Below are positions 37,595 through 45,685 of a stretch of 64,000 nucleotides of DNA, one piece after another. The position numbers were made by a program, and so were the translations under genes. The stretch comes from Marinimicrobium koreense. GTDB taxonomy: Bacteria; Pseudomonadota; Gammaproteobacteria; Pseudomonadales; Cellvibrionaceae. Every line of letters starts with the position of its first letter. Position 1 is the first letter of the stretch. Under the pieces are notes generated by a model. The model saw only the letters and a program-made list of their open reading frames with translations, ran no database searches and was not told the origin of the DNA. The stretch is taken from positions 2,418,001-2,482,000 of the forward strand of contig NZ_RJUK01000001.1 in the NCBI RefSeq assembly GCF_003762925.1, written 5' to 3'.

Positions 37595-37683
37595 TGTCGG
37601 GTTACGGCCTTCGGCCTAACCCGACCTACTAAAACGTCACTGCCCAGTAGGTCGGATTAGGCCGAAGGCCGTAATCCGACACC
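37595..37683. repeat. REPIN of the GGATTAG subtype
   Basis: A minus REP (37595-37629, ending CCGACCTAC) faces a plus REP (37647-37683, GTAGGTCGGATTAG with loop GCCGAAGGC). It matches the subtype at 23226-23265, so the 14-kb surface-protein region is bracketed by these two. The hairpins may also end the giant transcript. Confidence 0.8.
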
Positions 37684-37777
37684 AACACCTAACCTACACC
37701 AACAAGCATAACGTCACCTTGACTCTAAGTCGGCGGATCACTAAAGTCCCCACTCCATTTCCAGCCAGGATTTTCCC

Positions 37778-39187
37778 GTGGACACCATCCAGCAACTCCT
37801 CGACGCCTTCTTCAGTTTCAAAGCCTACGTCATGCTGCCGGCGATCATTTTCATCATCGCCCTGGCGGTCCGGCTGCCGTTCAAGAAGTCTCTGCTGAGC
37901 ACCGTTGAACTGGCGGTCGGTTTTGCGGGGGTGTTTATCGCCTTTGACTTCTTCGTGGCGAACATCAAACCCGCAGTGGAGCAATTGATGGTCATTCGCG
38001 GCCTGGAGTACAACGTGCTCGATGTGGGCTGGCCACCGTTGGCCGCCATTACCTGGTCCTCACCGCTGGCGGCGCTGTCCATTCCGTTGATTCTGTTTCT
38101 GAATATTTTCATGCTCGCGGTGGGCTGGACCCGCACGGTGTATATCGATCTGTGGAACTATTGGCACTTCGCCCTGCTCGGGGCGCTGGTGATGGCCACC
38201 AGCGGCAGCATGGTGTTGGGGCTTTCGGCCACGCTGTTGTTGGCCGTTTACTGCTTCAAGTTGACCGAGTGGACCGCGCCGGATGTGGAGCGCGAACTGG
38301 GGCTCAAGGGCGTATCGGCCTCGCCGGTGTCGGTCAATGGCATCGTGCCTTACACTGCCTGCATCAACTGGGTATTTGATCGCATTCCGGGTTTCAACCG
38401 CCTGTCCTACAATCCAGAGAAAGCCGCCATCAGCCACGATGTGCCCGGCGCCGACGAGGACGGCCAAGACAGCTCCGAGAAGGATCACTCCATGAGTTGG
38501 CTGGCGTTCTTCAGTGAGCCGATGGTCATCGGGGTGCTGATCGGGCTGGTGTTGGCCTTTGCCGCCGGTTACGACACCAAACAGACATTGGAACTCGCGG
38601 TGCACATCGCCGCGGTGATGTTCCTGTTGCCAAAGAGTGCCGGCCTGATCGGAGAAGCCATGATGCCGATCACTCACGCGCTGCGCGCTCAGGTCGAGCG
38701 GCGCTTTCCGTCCCGCAAGAATCTCGTGGTCGCGCTGGATACCGGTTTTCTGATGAGTCACAAATCAGTGATCGTCACTGGTCTGATACTGATGGTGGTG
38801 GCGGTACTGATCGCCCTGGTTCTGCCGGGCAACCGGGTGCTGCCTCTGGGCGACTTGCCCAATCTGATTTCAGTAATGTCGATATCGGTACTGATGTTTC
38901 GTGGCAATGTCATCCGCGCGGTACTCGCGGGCATCCCCGTCATCATTACCTTTCTGTTGATTTCCACTCACCTGGCTCCGTTGTACACGGAGTTGGCCAA
39001 TCAGACCTCCGGCTTTGATGCCGAGGGTCTGGGCCTGATTACCGCCTTTACCGACGGCGGCCATCAGGTACGCTACCTGTTGCTCCAGCTGTATCAGGGC
39101 AACCTCTGGGCCGTCGGCGGCGTAGTGGTTCTGGTAATGATGATGGTCTTCACTTGGCGGCGCTGTAAGGCGCTACAGCGCCGCTGA
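37778..39187 (+). CDS. gatC: Galactitol-type PTS transporter subunit IIC
   Basis: The product has 469 residues with about 10-12 membrane helices. The N-terminus IQQLLDAFFSFKAYVMLPAI and the internal RTVYIDLWNYWHFALLGAL and ALDTGFLMSHKSVI segments match the GatC permease family, which transports galactitol or related polyols while phosphorylating them. No IIA or IIB partner gene is adjacent, so it is an orphan permease here; partners may be elsewhere, or it may transport without phosphorylation. The GTG at 37778 is the best start, with AGGA upstream. It converges on a CBS protein gene only 8 bp away. Confidence 0.85.
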   Translation: MDTIQQLLDAFFSFKAYVMLPAIIFIIALAVRLPFKKSLLSTVELAVGFAGVFIAFDFFVANIKPAVEQLMVIRGLEYNVLDVGWPPLAAITWSSPLAALSIPLILFLNIFMLAVGWTRTVYIDLWNYWHFALLGALVMATSGSMVLGLSATLLLAVYCFKLTEWTAPDVERELGLKGVSASPVSVNGIVPYTACINWVFDRIPGFNRLSYNPEKAAISHDVPGADEDGQDSSEKDHSMSWLAFFSEPMVIGVLIGLVLAFAAGYDTKQTLELAVHIAAVMFLLPKSAGLIGEAMMPITHALRAQVERRFPSRKNLVVALDTGFLMSHKSVIVTGLILMVVAVLIALVLPGNRVLPLGDLPNLISVMSISVLMFRGNVIRAVLAGIPVIITFLLISTHLAPLYTELANQTSGFDAEGLGLITAFTDGGHQVRYLLLQLYQGNLWAVGGVVVLVMMMVFTWRRCKALQRR

Positions 39188-39195
39188 GCTGATGA

Positions 39196-39750
39196 CTAGG
39201 AAGACAGAGCCCGAGCGATGGATCGCTTGGGAACAATCGGCACCTCGCGATGCAGGCGCTCGGCGATATCGTCCACCGCAATGACACCCCGGATATGGTG
39301 CTGGTCACGGTCCAGCACCAAGCAGTGTGTCTCACCCGTTTCACGTAGCACTTGTACCAGATCACCCACCGTCGCCGATGTTAAAGCCTCTAAATCCAGC
39401 GCCGGTATTGAAGCCCTGGGTAACATCAAATCGCCCGCGGTCAAATCGCCACGCTCCACGCCCTGCAGTGTCTGGGCCACCAGAATGTACTGCTCGGAGA
39501 GACGCTCGGCCGTCAGAAGTCCAATAAACTCCTGCTGAGAGTCGACCACCAACTTCCAGCTCACACCTTCCATAGCCATCAGGCGGGCAACGCCCACCGC
39601 CGACACACTGGATTCAACGGTGTGGGGTTGATGGGCGCGAAAGTCGGTCATCAAATCCAGCGCGGGTGAGTGTTCAGTCAGATCCTCAAACTCTCTGGGC
39701 TGAACCAAATGATCCACAGGATCTAGTTTGTATATGTTTAACGCTTTCAT
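39196..39750 (-). CDS. CBS-domain protein
   Basis: The product has 184 residues from the ATG at 39750, which has GGAGG eight bases upstream. Two CBS-like motifs can be seen. One (about 35-90) contains the strand WKLVVDSQQEFIGLLTAE and the other (about 105-165) contains HCLVLDRDQHHIRGVIAVDDI. CBS pairs usually bind adenosine nucleotides and control the activity of partner proteins or channels. No partner domain is fused, so this is a stand-alone sensor of unknown target. It converges with the PTS permease gene, and an unrelated short reading frame lies upstream. Confidence 0.8.
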   Translation of the reverse strand: MKALNIYKLDPVDHLVQPREFEDLTEHSPALDLMTDFRAHQPHTVESSVSAVGVARLMAMEGVSWKLVVDSQQEFIGLLTAERLSEQYILVAQTLQGVERGDLTAGDLMLPRASIPALDLEALTSATVGDLVQVLRETGETHCLVLDRDQHHIRGVIAVDDIAERLHREVPIVPKRSIARALSS

Positions 39751-39839
39751 GAAAATTACCTCCGGGACGGGCACCACCTATGGATGCCAGCCAAGATTCG
39801 ACAATGGGCTGAAGCCCAAACTTTAAAAGATGAATCGAA

Positions 39840-40142
39840 TCACAAACGGACCGGCGAGGCCCGGGCGGGAGGACGTTCCGAGGTTCGAAGCAGGAAGGGC
39901 GAGGGCGGCAGGCTTTCACCCACCCCCGACTGGAGGGCGGCCACAGGCCAAAGGAACACGGCAGAAGAGCCATCGTCCGCATCCGTGTCATACGACGACG
40001 CCGAGAGACCAGCGCTGTCCAGGGCCACATCGGCAAAGGCTTTCCCGTTCTCATACCCCCAATCGGCCACCACCACGGGGGCCGAAAGGCTCGCGCTCAA
40101 AAACAGCGCGAGAAGCAGAGTGAACAGAGAGCGATTTACCAT
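39840..40142 (-). CDS. Possible small secreted protein
   Basis: This is a 100-residue frame starting MVNRSLFTLLLALFLSASLS, a credible Sec signal peptide ending VVVA. About 75 mature residues follow. The mature start (DWGYENGKAFADVALDSAG) looks protein-like, but the last 30 residues are Pro/Arg-rich and may be out of frame or unstructured. The ribosome site is weak. I recognise no family. It could be a real lineage-specific exported protein or a degraded gene. Confidence 0.35.
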   Translation of the reverse strand: MVNRSLFTLLLALFLSASLSAPVVVADWGYENGKAFADVALDSAGLSASSYDTDADDGSSAVFLWPVAALQSGVGESLPPSPFLLRTSERPPARASPVRL

Positions 40143-40254
40143 TTAAGTTTCGTTGGCCAGTTCAATATGGATCCATCTACGCTAGCGGAGCCTGCGCAAA
40201 GGTACAAGCGCCTTAACAACACTTTATGTTATATGAGGGGCCCACGGCCAAAGT

Positions 40255-40914
40255 TCAATCCTCCAGCCACAGCCTGAGTAAATTATTGCGGCTGCGACTC
40301 AGGCGATCGAACTGCTCGGTTTTTCCGTGGGCATCAAACTCGGTGCGCAGCGCGGTATCCAGGTCCAGCAGAATTTCCCGCTGTTCACTGCGCCGCACCA
40401 GACTGCGCACCCAACCGACCACCGCCATCCGCTGCCCGGTGCGAACCGCCTCCACCCGATGCAGGTAAGTCGTGGGGTACAGCAGCAGATCCCCCGCATC
40501 TACCTTCCAGGCCCGGTCCCCTGTGCTGTCCTCCAGCACCAGCTCGCCCCCCTCGTAATCCTCGGCGGGTGTCAGCCCCAGGGTGAACGACAGATCCGTG
40601 CGCTGGCCGTGAATCACCGCATCATCCATGTGGGACCCGTAATGCATACCCGGCCCATAGCGGTTGATCAGGATTCTGGGAAAGCGTTTGGGCAGCGCCG
40701 CACTGGCAAAGAGGGGGTGCGCCCGAAGCCGTTCCTCCACCAGACGAACGATGGCCGCACGGGTCTTGTCATCCCGGGCCTGTTCATTGCGCTTGACCGG
40801 TTTGGCCGCCCAACCGGCGCTGGCGGCACCATCGTCGAAGGCCTGGGAGGCCAGCCGCTCCTGCACCGCCGACAGGGTGCCGGCGTCGAGCAGATCTTGA
40901 ATGTAAAGAATCAT
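40255..40914 (-). CDS. Iron(II)/2-oxoglutarate-dependent PKHD-type hydroxylase (PiuC-like)
   Basis: The product has 219 residues from the ATG at 40914 (MILYIQDLL). The jelly-roll core has the iron triad in MHYGSHMDDAV (His and Asp) and in YLHRVEAV (His), with the later Arg of GQRMAVVGWVRS for 2-oxoglutarate. The LSFTLGLTPAEDYEGGELV stretch is typical of the PiuC/YbiX family, which is often iron-regulated and encoded near siderophore receptors. Its promoter faces a Gly/Glu-rich exported protein gene across a Fur-box-like sequence. The substrate of the family is not settled. Confidence 0.88.
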   Translation of the reverse strand: MILYIQDLLDAGTLSAVQERLASQAFDDGAASAGWAAKPVKRNEQARDDKTRAAIVRLVEERLRAHPLFASAALPKRFPRILINRYGPGMHYGSHMDDAVIHGQRTDLSFTLGLTPAEDYEGGELVLEDSTGDRAWKVDAGDLLLYPTTYLHRVEAVRTGQRMAVVGWVRSLVRRSEQREILLDLDTALRTEFDAHGKTEQFDRLSRSRNNLLRLWLED

Positions 40915-40924
40915 TGCATACCCT

Positions 40925-40948
40925 ATATTGAGACTCACTCTCATTTAT
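40925..40948. promoter_or_regulatory. Fur-box-like site between divergent genes
   Basis: TGAGACTCACTCTCA (40929-40943) is a near-symmetric element inside an AT-rich flank (ATAT before, TTTAT after). It resembles the alternating purine/pyrimidine Fur boxes seen in iron-regulated promoters. It sits 11 bp from the hydroxylase ATG and about 50 bp from the divergent start at 40998. Confidence 0.5.
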
Positions 40949-40997
40949 GCCAGAATCCGGGGCATTATGCCACCCTTTCCAGAATGGGAGCTCTACC

Positions 40998-41828
40998 ATG
41001 AAAGAACAACGCAAAGTCTGGCTCGGCCTCGGCGCCGCCCTGCTTGCCTCCAGCGCCACCAGTCAGGCGGCCGACAGCACGCCCTTTGACCATCACGCCA
41101 GCCAGCAGACCCTGCAGGTGGCCGCACTTGCCGGTGAGGGCGGTGAAGGCGAAGGGGGTGAGGGAGAAGGCGGTGAAGGTGGCGGCGCTGCCGACCTGAC
41201 CAAAGACGACGCCGCCTACCTCGGCCAGTTGGGCCTGGTGCGCGGCCATCTGTGGGTGGGCGTGCAACTGTACAAGGCCGGCCATAAAGACATGGCGCTC
41301 ACCCACATGAAACACCCCGGTGATGAGTTGTACGCAGGATTGAAGCCCGCCTTCGCTGCCCGCGATGAAGAGGGCTTTGCTGAGGCGCTGAGTGCTCTGG
41401 CCGACGCCGTTGAACAGGGCCAGTCCGTTGAGATGGTCGAGCAGCGTCACCGGGAGCTGGAAGCGGGCATTGCCGATGCCGAGAATCTGCAAAATGCCAG
41501 CCTGAAAGTCGCGCTGGCCAGTATCGAGCGCATGGTTCGCACCGCGGCTGAGGAGTACGCCATCGGCGTTCGCAACGGCGAGATCGTCAACGCCCACGAA
41601 TACCAGGACGCCTACGGTTTTGTCGAAGCGGCCAAGGCTCGCCTCGCATTGCTGAATGATGTACAGCGTCAGGAGAGCCCGGACGCTGTGGCCGAGGTGG
41701 AGACGCAGCTGAATGCGGTCGCGTCACTCTGGCCCGCTTTGGTACCCGAGGGTACAGTCGAGGGTGATGCCAGCAAATTGTACGGCGCCGCAGCGCGGAT
41801 TCAGTTGGCGGGTTGGGAGCTCGAGTAG
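40998..41828 (+). CDS. Exported Gly/Glu-rich protein, possibly iron-related
   Basis: The product has 276 residues from the ATG at 40998, which has GGGAG upstream. A signal peptide (about 1-24, ending SQAAD) is followed by a Gly/Glu low-complexity run (about 42-60, with GEGGEGEGG units). An all-helical domain (about 66-276) contains LGLVRGHLWVGVQLYKAG and MALTHMKHPGDELYAGL. That helical pattern reminds me of periplasmic domains associated with iron permeases of the FTR1 or imelysin type, but I cannot prove it. The divergent hydroxylase and the Fur-like site suggest iron control. An acidic repeat of this kind could bind metal loosely or be a flexible linker. Confidence 0.65.
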   Translation: MKEQRKVWLGLGAALLASSATSQAADSTPFDHHASQQTLQVAALAGEGGEGEGGEGEGGEGGGAADLTKDDAAYLGQLGLVRGHLWVGVQLYKAGHKDMALTHMKHPGDELYAGLKPAFAARDEEGFAEALSALADAVEQGQSVEMVEQRHRELEAGIADAENLQNASLKVALASIERMVRTAAEEYAIGVRNGEIVNAHEYQDAYGFVEAAKARLALLNDVQRQESPDAVAEVETQLNAVASLWPALVPEGTVEGDASKLYGAAARIQLAGWELE

Positions 41829-41849
41829 GTTTCTGGTTTTGTGAAAGAC

Positions 41850-41937
41850 GGCGGGTGCGCTTCGCTTACCCGCCCTACGGATAGCTCTGAGGTTGGGTTG
41901 ATGGTGGACAAGCCCGAGGTGCGTCATCCACCCAACC
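41850..41937. repeat. REP pair, diverged
   Basis: A minus REP (41850-41878, ending CCGCCCTAC) is followed by a related palindrome at 41891-41937 built on GGTTGGGTTGATGG and TCATCCACCCAACC. The second overlaps the end of the UPF0060 gene. Confidence 0.6.
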
Positions 41938-42253
41938 GCTGTCCGCCATACAAAATCAACCCCGCCCCACCGATACACACCAACGCCCCAAGGTAATCAA
42001 ACAGCTGCGGGGAGCGGTGCTCCAACAACGCCATCCAACCCAGCGACGCCGCAATATAAACACCGCCATAGGCGGCAAAGGCCCGCCCGGCCAATTCGGC
42101 ATCGGCCCGCGTCAGGAAAAACGCAAACAGGCACAACGAAATCACACCCGGCACCAACCACCAGGCGGAGCGATCCAGCCTGAGCCACATCCAGAAGGTG
42201 TAACAACCGGCGATTTCCGCCAGAGCGGCGAGGATAAACCAGATAAAGGTCAT
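41924..42253 (-). CDS. ynfA: UPF0060 (YnfA-family) membrane protein
   Basis: The product has 109 residues with four membrane helices, matching the YnfA family in length and sequence. It shows AALAEIAGCYTFWMWLR, the FAAYGGVYIAASLGWM segment and the C-terminal DYLGALVCIGGAGLILYG. YnfA proteins resemble small multidrug resistance transporters and have been linked to export of toxic cations or dyes, though evidence is limited. It is last in a minus-strand run after cytochrome b561, and its 3' end carries a REP-like palindrome. Confidence 0.93.
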   Translation of the reverse strand: MTFIWFILAALAEIAGCYTFWMWLRLDRSAWWLVPGVISLCLFAFFLTRADAELAGRAFAAYGGVYIAASLGWMALLEHRSPQLFDYLGALVCIGGAGLILYGGQRLGG

Positions 42254-42307
42254 TGCCCGCTCCCGTCCTTGAGCACACCGCTTCTAATGCCATCGGAGCC
42301 CACTGGG

Positions 42308-42853
42308 TCACTCTCCCAATTCGGCGGGGGTAACGGACCGACGGTGCCAGAAGTAATGAAACGCCCCCACAATATGCAGCAATAACAACGCCGGGAGCAC
42401 GTAAAGCCCGGTAATGACATGCAGCACTTCCACCGGCTCATGGATAAAGGCCAGGCTCTCCAGCGGGATCAGCACCGTGAACCAGCCAAACACATTGACA
42501 CCTTCATTTTCGGTGAACAGGTACAACGGGCCGGTAAAAACCTGCAATACCAGTAACCCCAATACGAGGCGATGCACCCACCATGCCAGCTGGCGCTGCC
42601 ACGGGGTTTGCCCCTGAGTGGGCGGAAACCCCTGGTGCACGCGGTACGCTGCCCGCCAGAGCACAAACCAGAACACAAAGAAGCCGAGGCTGACGTGTAC
42701 CGACATGATGAAATCTTCGGCACTGTCCGGCGCCGCTGACGCCAGCAACCCCAGAATCAACATTGCCATTACCAGCAACACGGTAATCCAGTGGTTGATC
42801 ACCGAAATCGCGGAATAGCTTTCCCGCCCACTCGTCTGTATCAAACTGCTCAT
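42308..42853 (-). CDS. Cytochrome b561-family membrane protein
   Basis: The product has 181 residues with four membrane helices. Heme-ligand His residues are placed as in the family: INHWITVLLV in helix 1, SVHVSLGFFVFW in helix 2, and LHVITGLYVLPALLLLHIVGAFHYF in helix 4. These proteins pass electrons from quinol to acceptors and are usually associated with oxidative stress or with metal or superoxide chemistry. The ribosome site AGGAGGTGAT directly before the ATG is unusually strong. It follows mntP by 46 bp and precedes ynfA by 54 bp on the same strand. Confidence 0.9.
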   Translation of the reverse strand: MSSLIQTSGRESYSAISVINHWITVLLVMAMLILGLLASAAPDSAEDFIMSVHVSLGFFVFWFVLWRAAYRVHQGFPPTQGQTPWQRQLAWWVHRLVLGLLVLQVFTGPLYLFTENEGVNVFGWFTVLIPLESLAFIHEPVEVLHVITGLYVLPALLLLHIVGAFHYFWHRRSVTPAELGE

Positions 42854-42899
42854 ATCACCTCCTGATCAGAAAAAATCGGTTCCGTTAGGTATAGCATAG

Positions 42900-43466
42900 T
42901 CAGACAAAGGAAATATGATCGTTGAGGATAAAAGCACCTACCAAAACCAGAATTACACCGCCCAACACCTCCGTTCTTCGCCCGAAAGCGGAGCCTATAC
43001 TCCGACCCACCATTACTCCGGTCGTCACCATGAACAGCGTTGCCAAACCGATACAACCCGCCGCGAGCAGAATATTCACCTCAACAAACGCTAGCCCGAC
43101 CCCGACAGCCAGGGCATCAATGCTTGTTCCAACCGCCGTTAGCGCCAGACGGATGAATGAGTGCCGTTGAATAACCGCCTCTGGTGTCTCCTGATGTTTG
43201 CAACCTTCGATCACCATATGCAAGCCGAGTCCAGTCAAGACCGCGAAGGCGATCCAGTGATCCCAGTTTTCCACCAGAGTGGATGCGCTACGCCCCAGAA
43301 GCCAGCCTATAATCGGAGTGATGGACTCAATCAGACCAAAAATAACGCCGGTGCGAAGCGCTTCAGAAAAACGCGGGCGGTGTAAACTCGCCCCTTTCCC
43401 AACCGCGGCCGCAAAGGCGTCGGTCGACATGGCAAAGGATAGCGAAAGAAGCGCAAGAGGTGACAT
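42900..43466 (-). CDS. mntP: Manganese efflux pump MntP
   Basis: The product has 188 residues from the ATG at 43466, the standard length. Six membrane helices and the paired family motifs are present: [17 protein letters not shown] near the start and [18 protein letters not shown] in the second half, with the Asp residues that carry manganese. It exports manganese(II). I looked upstream for the yybP-ykoY manganese riboswitch, common before mntP, and did not recognise its conserved core. An N-terminal extension from 43496 is possible but not family-like. Confidence 0.95.
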   Translation of the reverse strand: MSPLALLSLSFAMSTDAFAAAVGKGASLHRPRFSEALRTGVIFGLIESITPIIGWLLGRSASTLVENWDHWIAFAVLTGLGLHMVIEGCKHQETPEAVIQRHSFIRLALTAVGTSIDALAVGVGLAFVEVNILLAAGCIGLATLFMVTTGVMVGRSIGSAFGRRTEVLGGVILVLVGAFILNDHISFV

Positions 43467-43590
43467 TACTAAATATCCAGTTCGTAAGCCATTCACAGGT
43501 TAAGATCAGGGGGATGGGCAATGTACCATATCGCCCCCGACCGATCATCACTCAGGCCCACGGAAATCCAGCAACCTCACACACACCAGC

Positions 43591-44226
43591 TTATTCAGAA
43601 GTGGGCAGTTCGGACAATTTCTCCTTTATCTCAGCTCGTCTGCCTTCATCCGCCAAGGGTCTATCCGGGCGGCTTTCGGCCTGAAACGCCTTCTGAAAAT
43701 AACGACGAGCCTCACCATGGCGGCCCTGGTCCATGAGGAAATCCCCATAAAAATAGTTGGGATCAATGCCATCGGGATTGATGGCAAGCGCCTCTTTAAG
43801 GTAGGCGTCTGCTTTCTCGTCGTCACCAAAGCCCAGGGGCCATCCGGGCACCTGGTAGTAAAGGCTGCCCAGTGATGTGTAGGCCGACCCTTGTAACGCG
43901 GATGCATCGATCGACAACGCACGCTCAAAATCGCTACGGGCCACTTTCACCAGTTTCAGGGCACCCAGACCTCCCTTCGCCCCAGCATAAGTGCTCAACA
44001 CAATCCCGTGCCAGATCAACGGCTCCGCACGCCCGGGGTATTGCTCTACCAGCGCATCAGCCTGCTCCGCCAAGGCTTCAAAGGCCTTCTCTCGCTCGGC
44101 CTCCGGCATTTTATACTGAATCTCAGCCCAGCGATGTTGAATGTCGGTCAGTCCGTCTATGGGTTTTTCCGCCAGTGCCGCTACAGAGGCGACACACAGC
44201 GACAGGGTCAACAGGATACGTTTCAT
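43591..44226 (-). CDS. Exported TPR-like protein
   Basis: The product has 211 residues from the ATG at 44226 with GGAG upstream. A signal peptide (about 1-20, SLCVASVAALA) precedes two or three tetratricopeptide-like helical pairs, for example ARSDFERALSIDASALQGSAYTSLG and ADAYLKEALAINPDGIDPNYFYGD. It would be a periplasmic protein-interaction module. Its ATG lies one base after the stop of the short-chain dehydrogenase, making it the last gene of the five-gene operon that starts at 47867. The role in that pathway is unknown. A longer start at 44394 would run into the dehydrogenase gene and is rejected. Confidence 0.8.
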   Translation of the reverse strand: MKRILLTLSLCVASVAALAEKPIDGLTDIQHRWAEIQYKMPEAEREKAFEALAEQADALVEQYPGRAEPLIWHGIVLSTYAGAKGGLGALKLVKVARSDFERALSIDASALQGSAYTSLGSLYYQVPGWPLGFGDDEKADAYLKEALAINPDGIDPNYFYGDFLMDQGRHGEARRYFQKAFQAESRPDRPLADEGRRAEIKEKLSELPTSE

Positions 44227-44227
44227 G

Positions 44228-45001
44228 TCAGTACTCCGATTTGAGATACGATTGAATAATGGACAGTTTTCGGCGTAGCGCGGTATCCACCACCGCCGGA
44301 ATAAGGTTGTTAACAGCCACAAACAGCCGTTCAGGCCACCCCAGATACCGTCGCCCACGCTTTCGCTCAATCGTCCGTACAATCGCGAGAGCAACGGCCT
44401 CCGGACTGTCAGAACGGTTCCCCAACGCCCGGTTCATGGCTACAACAGCCGGGGAATTCATACCCGTTCTGGTCGCTCTAGGGGCGATATAACGTACCGC
44501 AATTCCACTGTCTGCCCACTCCCGGCGCAACGCTTCGGTCAGGCCCCGCAGGGCAAACTTGGTCGCGCAATAGGCCGAGTAGCCAGGGAAGCCAATACTT
44601 CCAAACGTGGAACCAATAAATACCAATTCACCATGGCCGCGCTGACGGAAGTAGCTCGAAAAGCAGCGGGCCACGGCGTAAGCACTACGAAGGTTCACTC
44701 GCCACAACCGCTCCAGCTCCTGGAGCGGAGTCTGCTCCACGGCCGCGAAAAGGCCCTGACCGGCGCAGTGAATTACGCCATCGATGTCCGGGTAGCGCTG
44801 ACAGATGTCCGCCATTTGGGCCTCGACATCCTCCGACGCAAGGTCAATCCGCACGTAAGTAGAGCCTTCTGCACGGCAGGGCGTGGGCGACCGGCTTGCG
44901 AGCAGAAGGCGAGCTCCTTTGCGGGCCATTTGCTCTCCCAGCGCCTCTCCGATTCCTCCGGAGGCTCCCAGTATGAGCCAACGCTGATTACACCAGACCA
45001 C
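44228..45001 (-). CDS. Short-chain dehydrogenase/reductase
   Basis: The product has 257 residues from a GTG at 45001 that has GGAGG seven bases upstream and overlaps the preceding gene by 14 bp. The NAD(P)-binding WLILGASGGIGEALG is followed by VIHCAGQG (the NAG-type motif) and the catalytic Ser...YSAYCATKFAL (YxxxK). PRATRTGM follows. It would oxidise or reduce a carbonyl or hydroxyl group. In this operon it lies between a diiron oxygenase-like protein and a TPR protein, so it may finish an oxidised fatty or amino product. The longer ATG-started form is less natural. Confidence 0.88.
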   Translation of the reverse strand: MVWCNQRWLILGASGGIGEALGEQMARKGARLLLASRSPTPCRAEGSTYVRIDLASEDVEAQMADICQRYPDIDGVIHCAGQGLFAAVEQTPLQELERLWRVNLRSAYAVARCFSSYFRQRGHGELVFIGSTFGSIGFPGYSAYCATKFALRGLTEALRREWADSGIAVRYIAPRATRTGMNSPAVVAMNRALGNRSDSPEAVALAIVRTIERKRGRRYLGWPERLFVAVNNLIPAVVDTALRRKLSIIQSYLKSEY

Positions 45002-45680
45002 GACGCACCTCCCTGATCCGATCAGCCGGTGACGCCAATGGAACATCTCTGAGCATATCCCCATAGAGCCGATAAACGACATTGGCTGCATCAACGATCG
45101 CCCGTTGGTCTTCCCGCTCAGTGATGCCGTTCATCAGGCTTTGAAAAAATTGAAAGTGCTCCTGATCCAGGCTTCCATGAGAGTAGAGGTAGCTGAACGC
45201 AGTATCCGGCAAGTTCAAAGTACGCTGCACTTTTTCTCCCATCGGCGTTGCCACGGCCACACTCGTTCCCTCAAGCACCTGTACCATGCCAAATAGCCCC
45301 ACCGGATTCCCTCGGTTGATCAGGTCGTACAAAAAAGCCACCATCAACCGTATCGGCAAATCGGGCTGACCGTTACGAACGGTATCCGGGTCGACACCAC
45401 AAGCTTTCAGATCATTGAGAATCCACTCGTGGTGGCCATACTCCTCCTCGATGTACTCCACCAGTGCTTTACGCACCGGCTCCAATCGATCCGGCAAGCG
45501 GGCACCGCAGGCCATCATCAAAGGCGCGGTATGTTTTACGTGATGGTAAGCCTGACTCAGAAAATAGGTGTAGCTGTTTATATCGAAACGACCATCCTCA
45601 ATGGCACTGAAGATCGGCGCCTCGTAAAGCGTTTTGCGGCCAAATTCGGAAGCATTTTGCAGTTCATCAAAAAAAGTCAT
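44988..45680 (-). CDS. Heme-oxygenase-like diiron protein (TenA/UndA-like)
   Basis: The product has 230 residues, all helical. It shows the metal-binding pattern of heme-oxygenase-like diiron enzymes: Glu79 or 80 with His83/84 in YIEEEYGHHEW, Glu137 in VLEGTSVAV, and His168-x3-Asp172-x2-His175 in HGSLDQEH. That last motif separates these oxidases from thiaminase TenA. Known members desaturate, decarboxylate or N-oxygenate small substrates, for example UndA on fatty acids. AGGAG precedes the ATG. It lies 5 bp after the AMP-ligase stop and overlaps the dehydrogenase gene, so the three are tightly linked. I infer a role in modifying an activated acid; the product is unknown. Confidence 0.82.
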   Translation of the reverse strand: MTFFDELQNASEFGRKTLYEAPIFSAIEDGRFDINSYTYFLSQAYHHVKHTAPLMMACGARLPDRLEPVRKALVEYIEEEYGHHEWILNDLKACGVDPDTVRNGQPDLPIRLMVAFLYDLINRGNPVGLFGMVQVLEGTSVAVATPMGEKVQRTLNLPDTAFSYLYSHGSLDQEHFQFFQSLMNGITEREDQRAIVDAANVVYRLYGDMLRDVPLASPADRIREVRRGLV

Positions 45681-45685
45681 AGTGA

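Noticed and set aside
43467-43590. yybP-ykoY manganese riboswitch before mntP
   Set aside because: I could not find the conserved core in the roughly 125 bp upstream on the minus strand.
45001-45094. ATG-started N-terminal extension of the short-chain dehydrogenase
   Set aside because: It lies inside the diiron-protein gene and gives an N-terminus unlike the family; the GTG at 45001 has a strong ribosome site.
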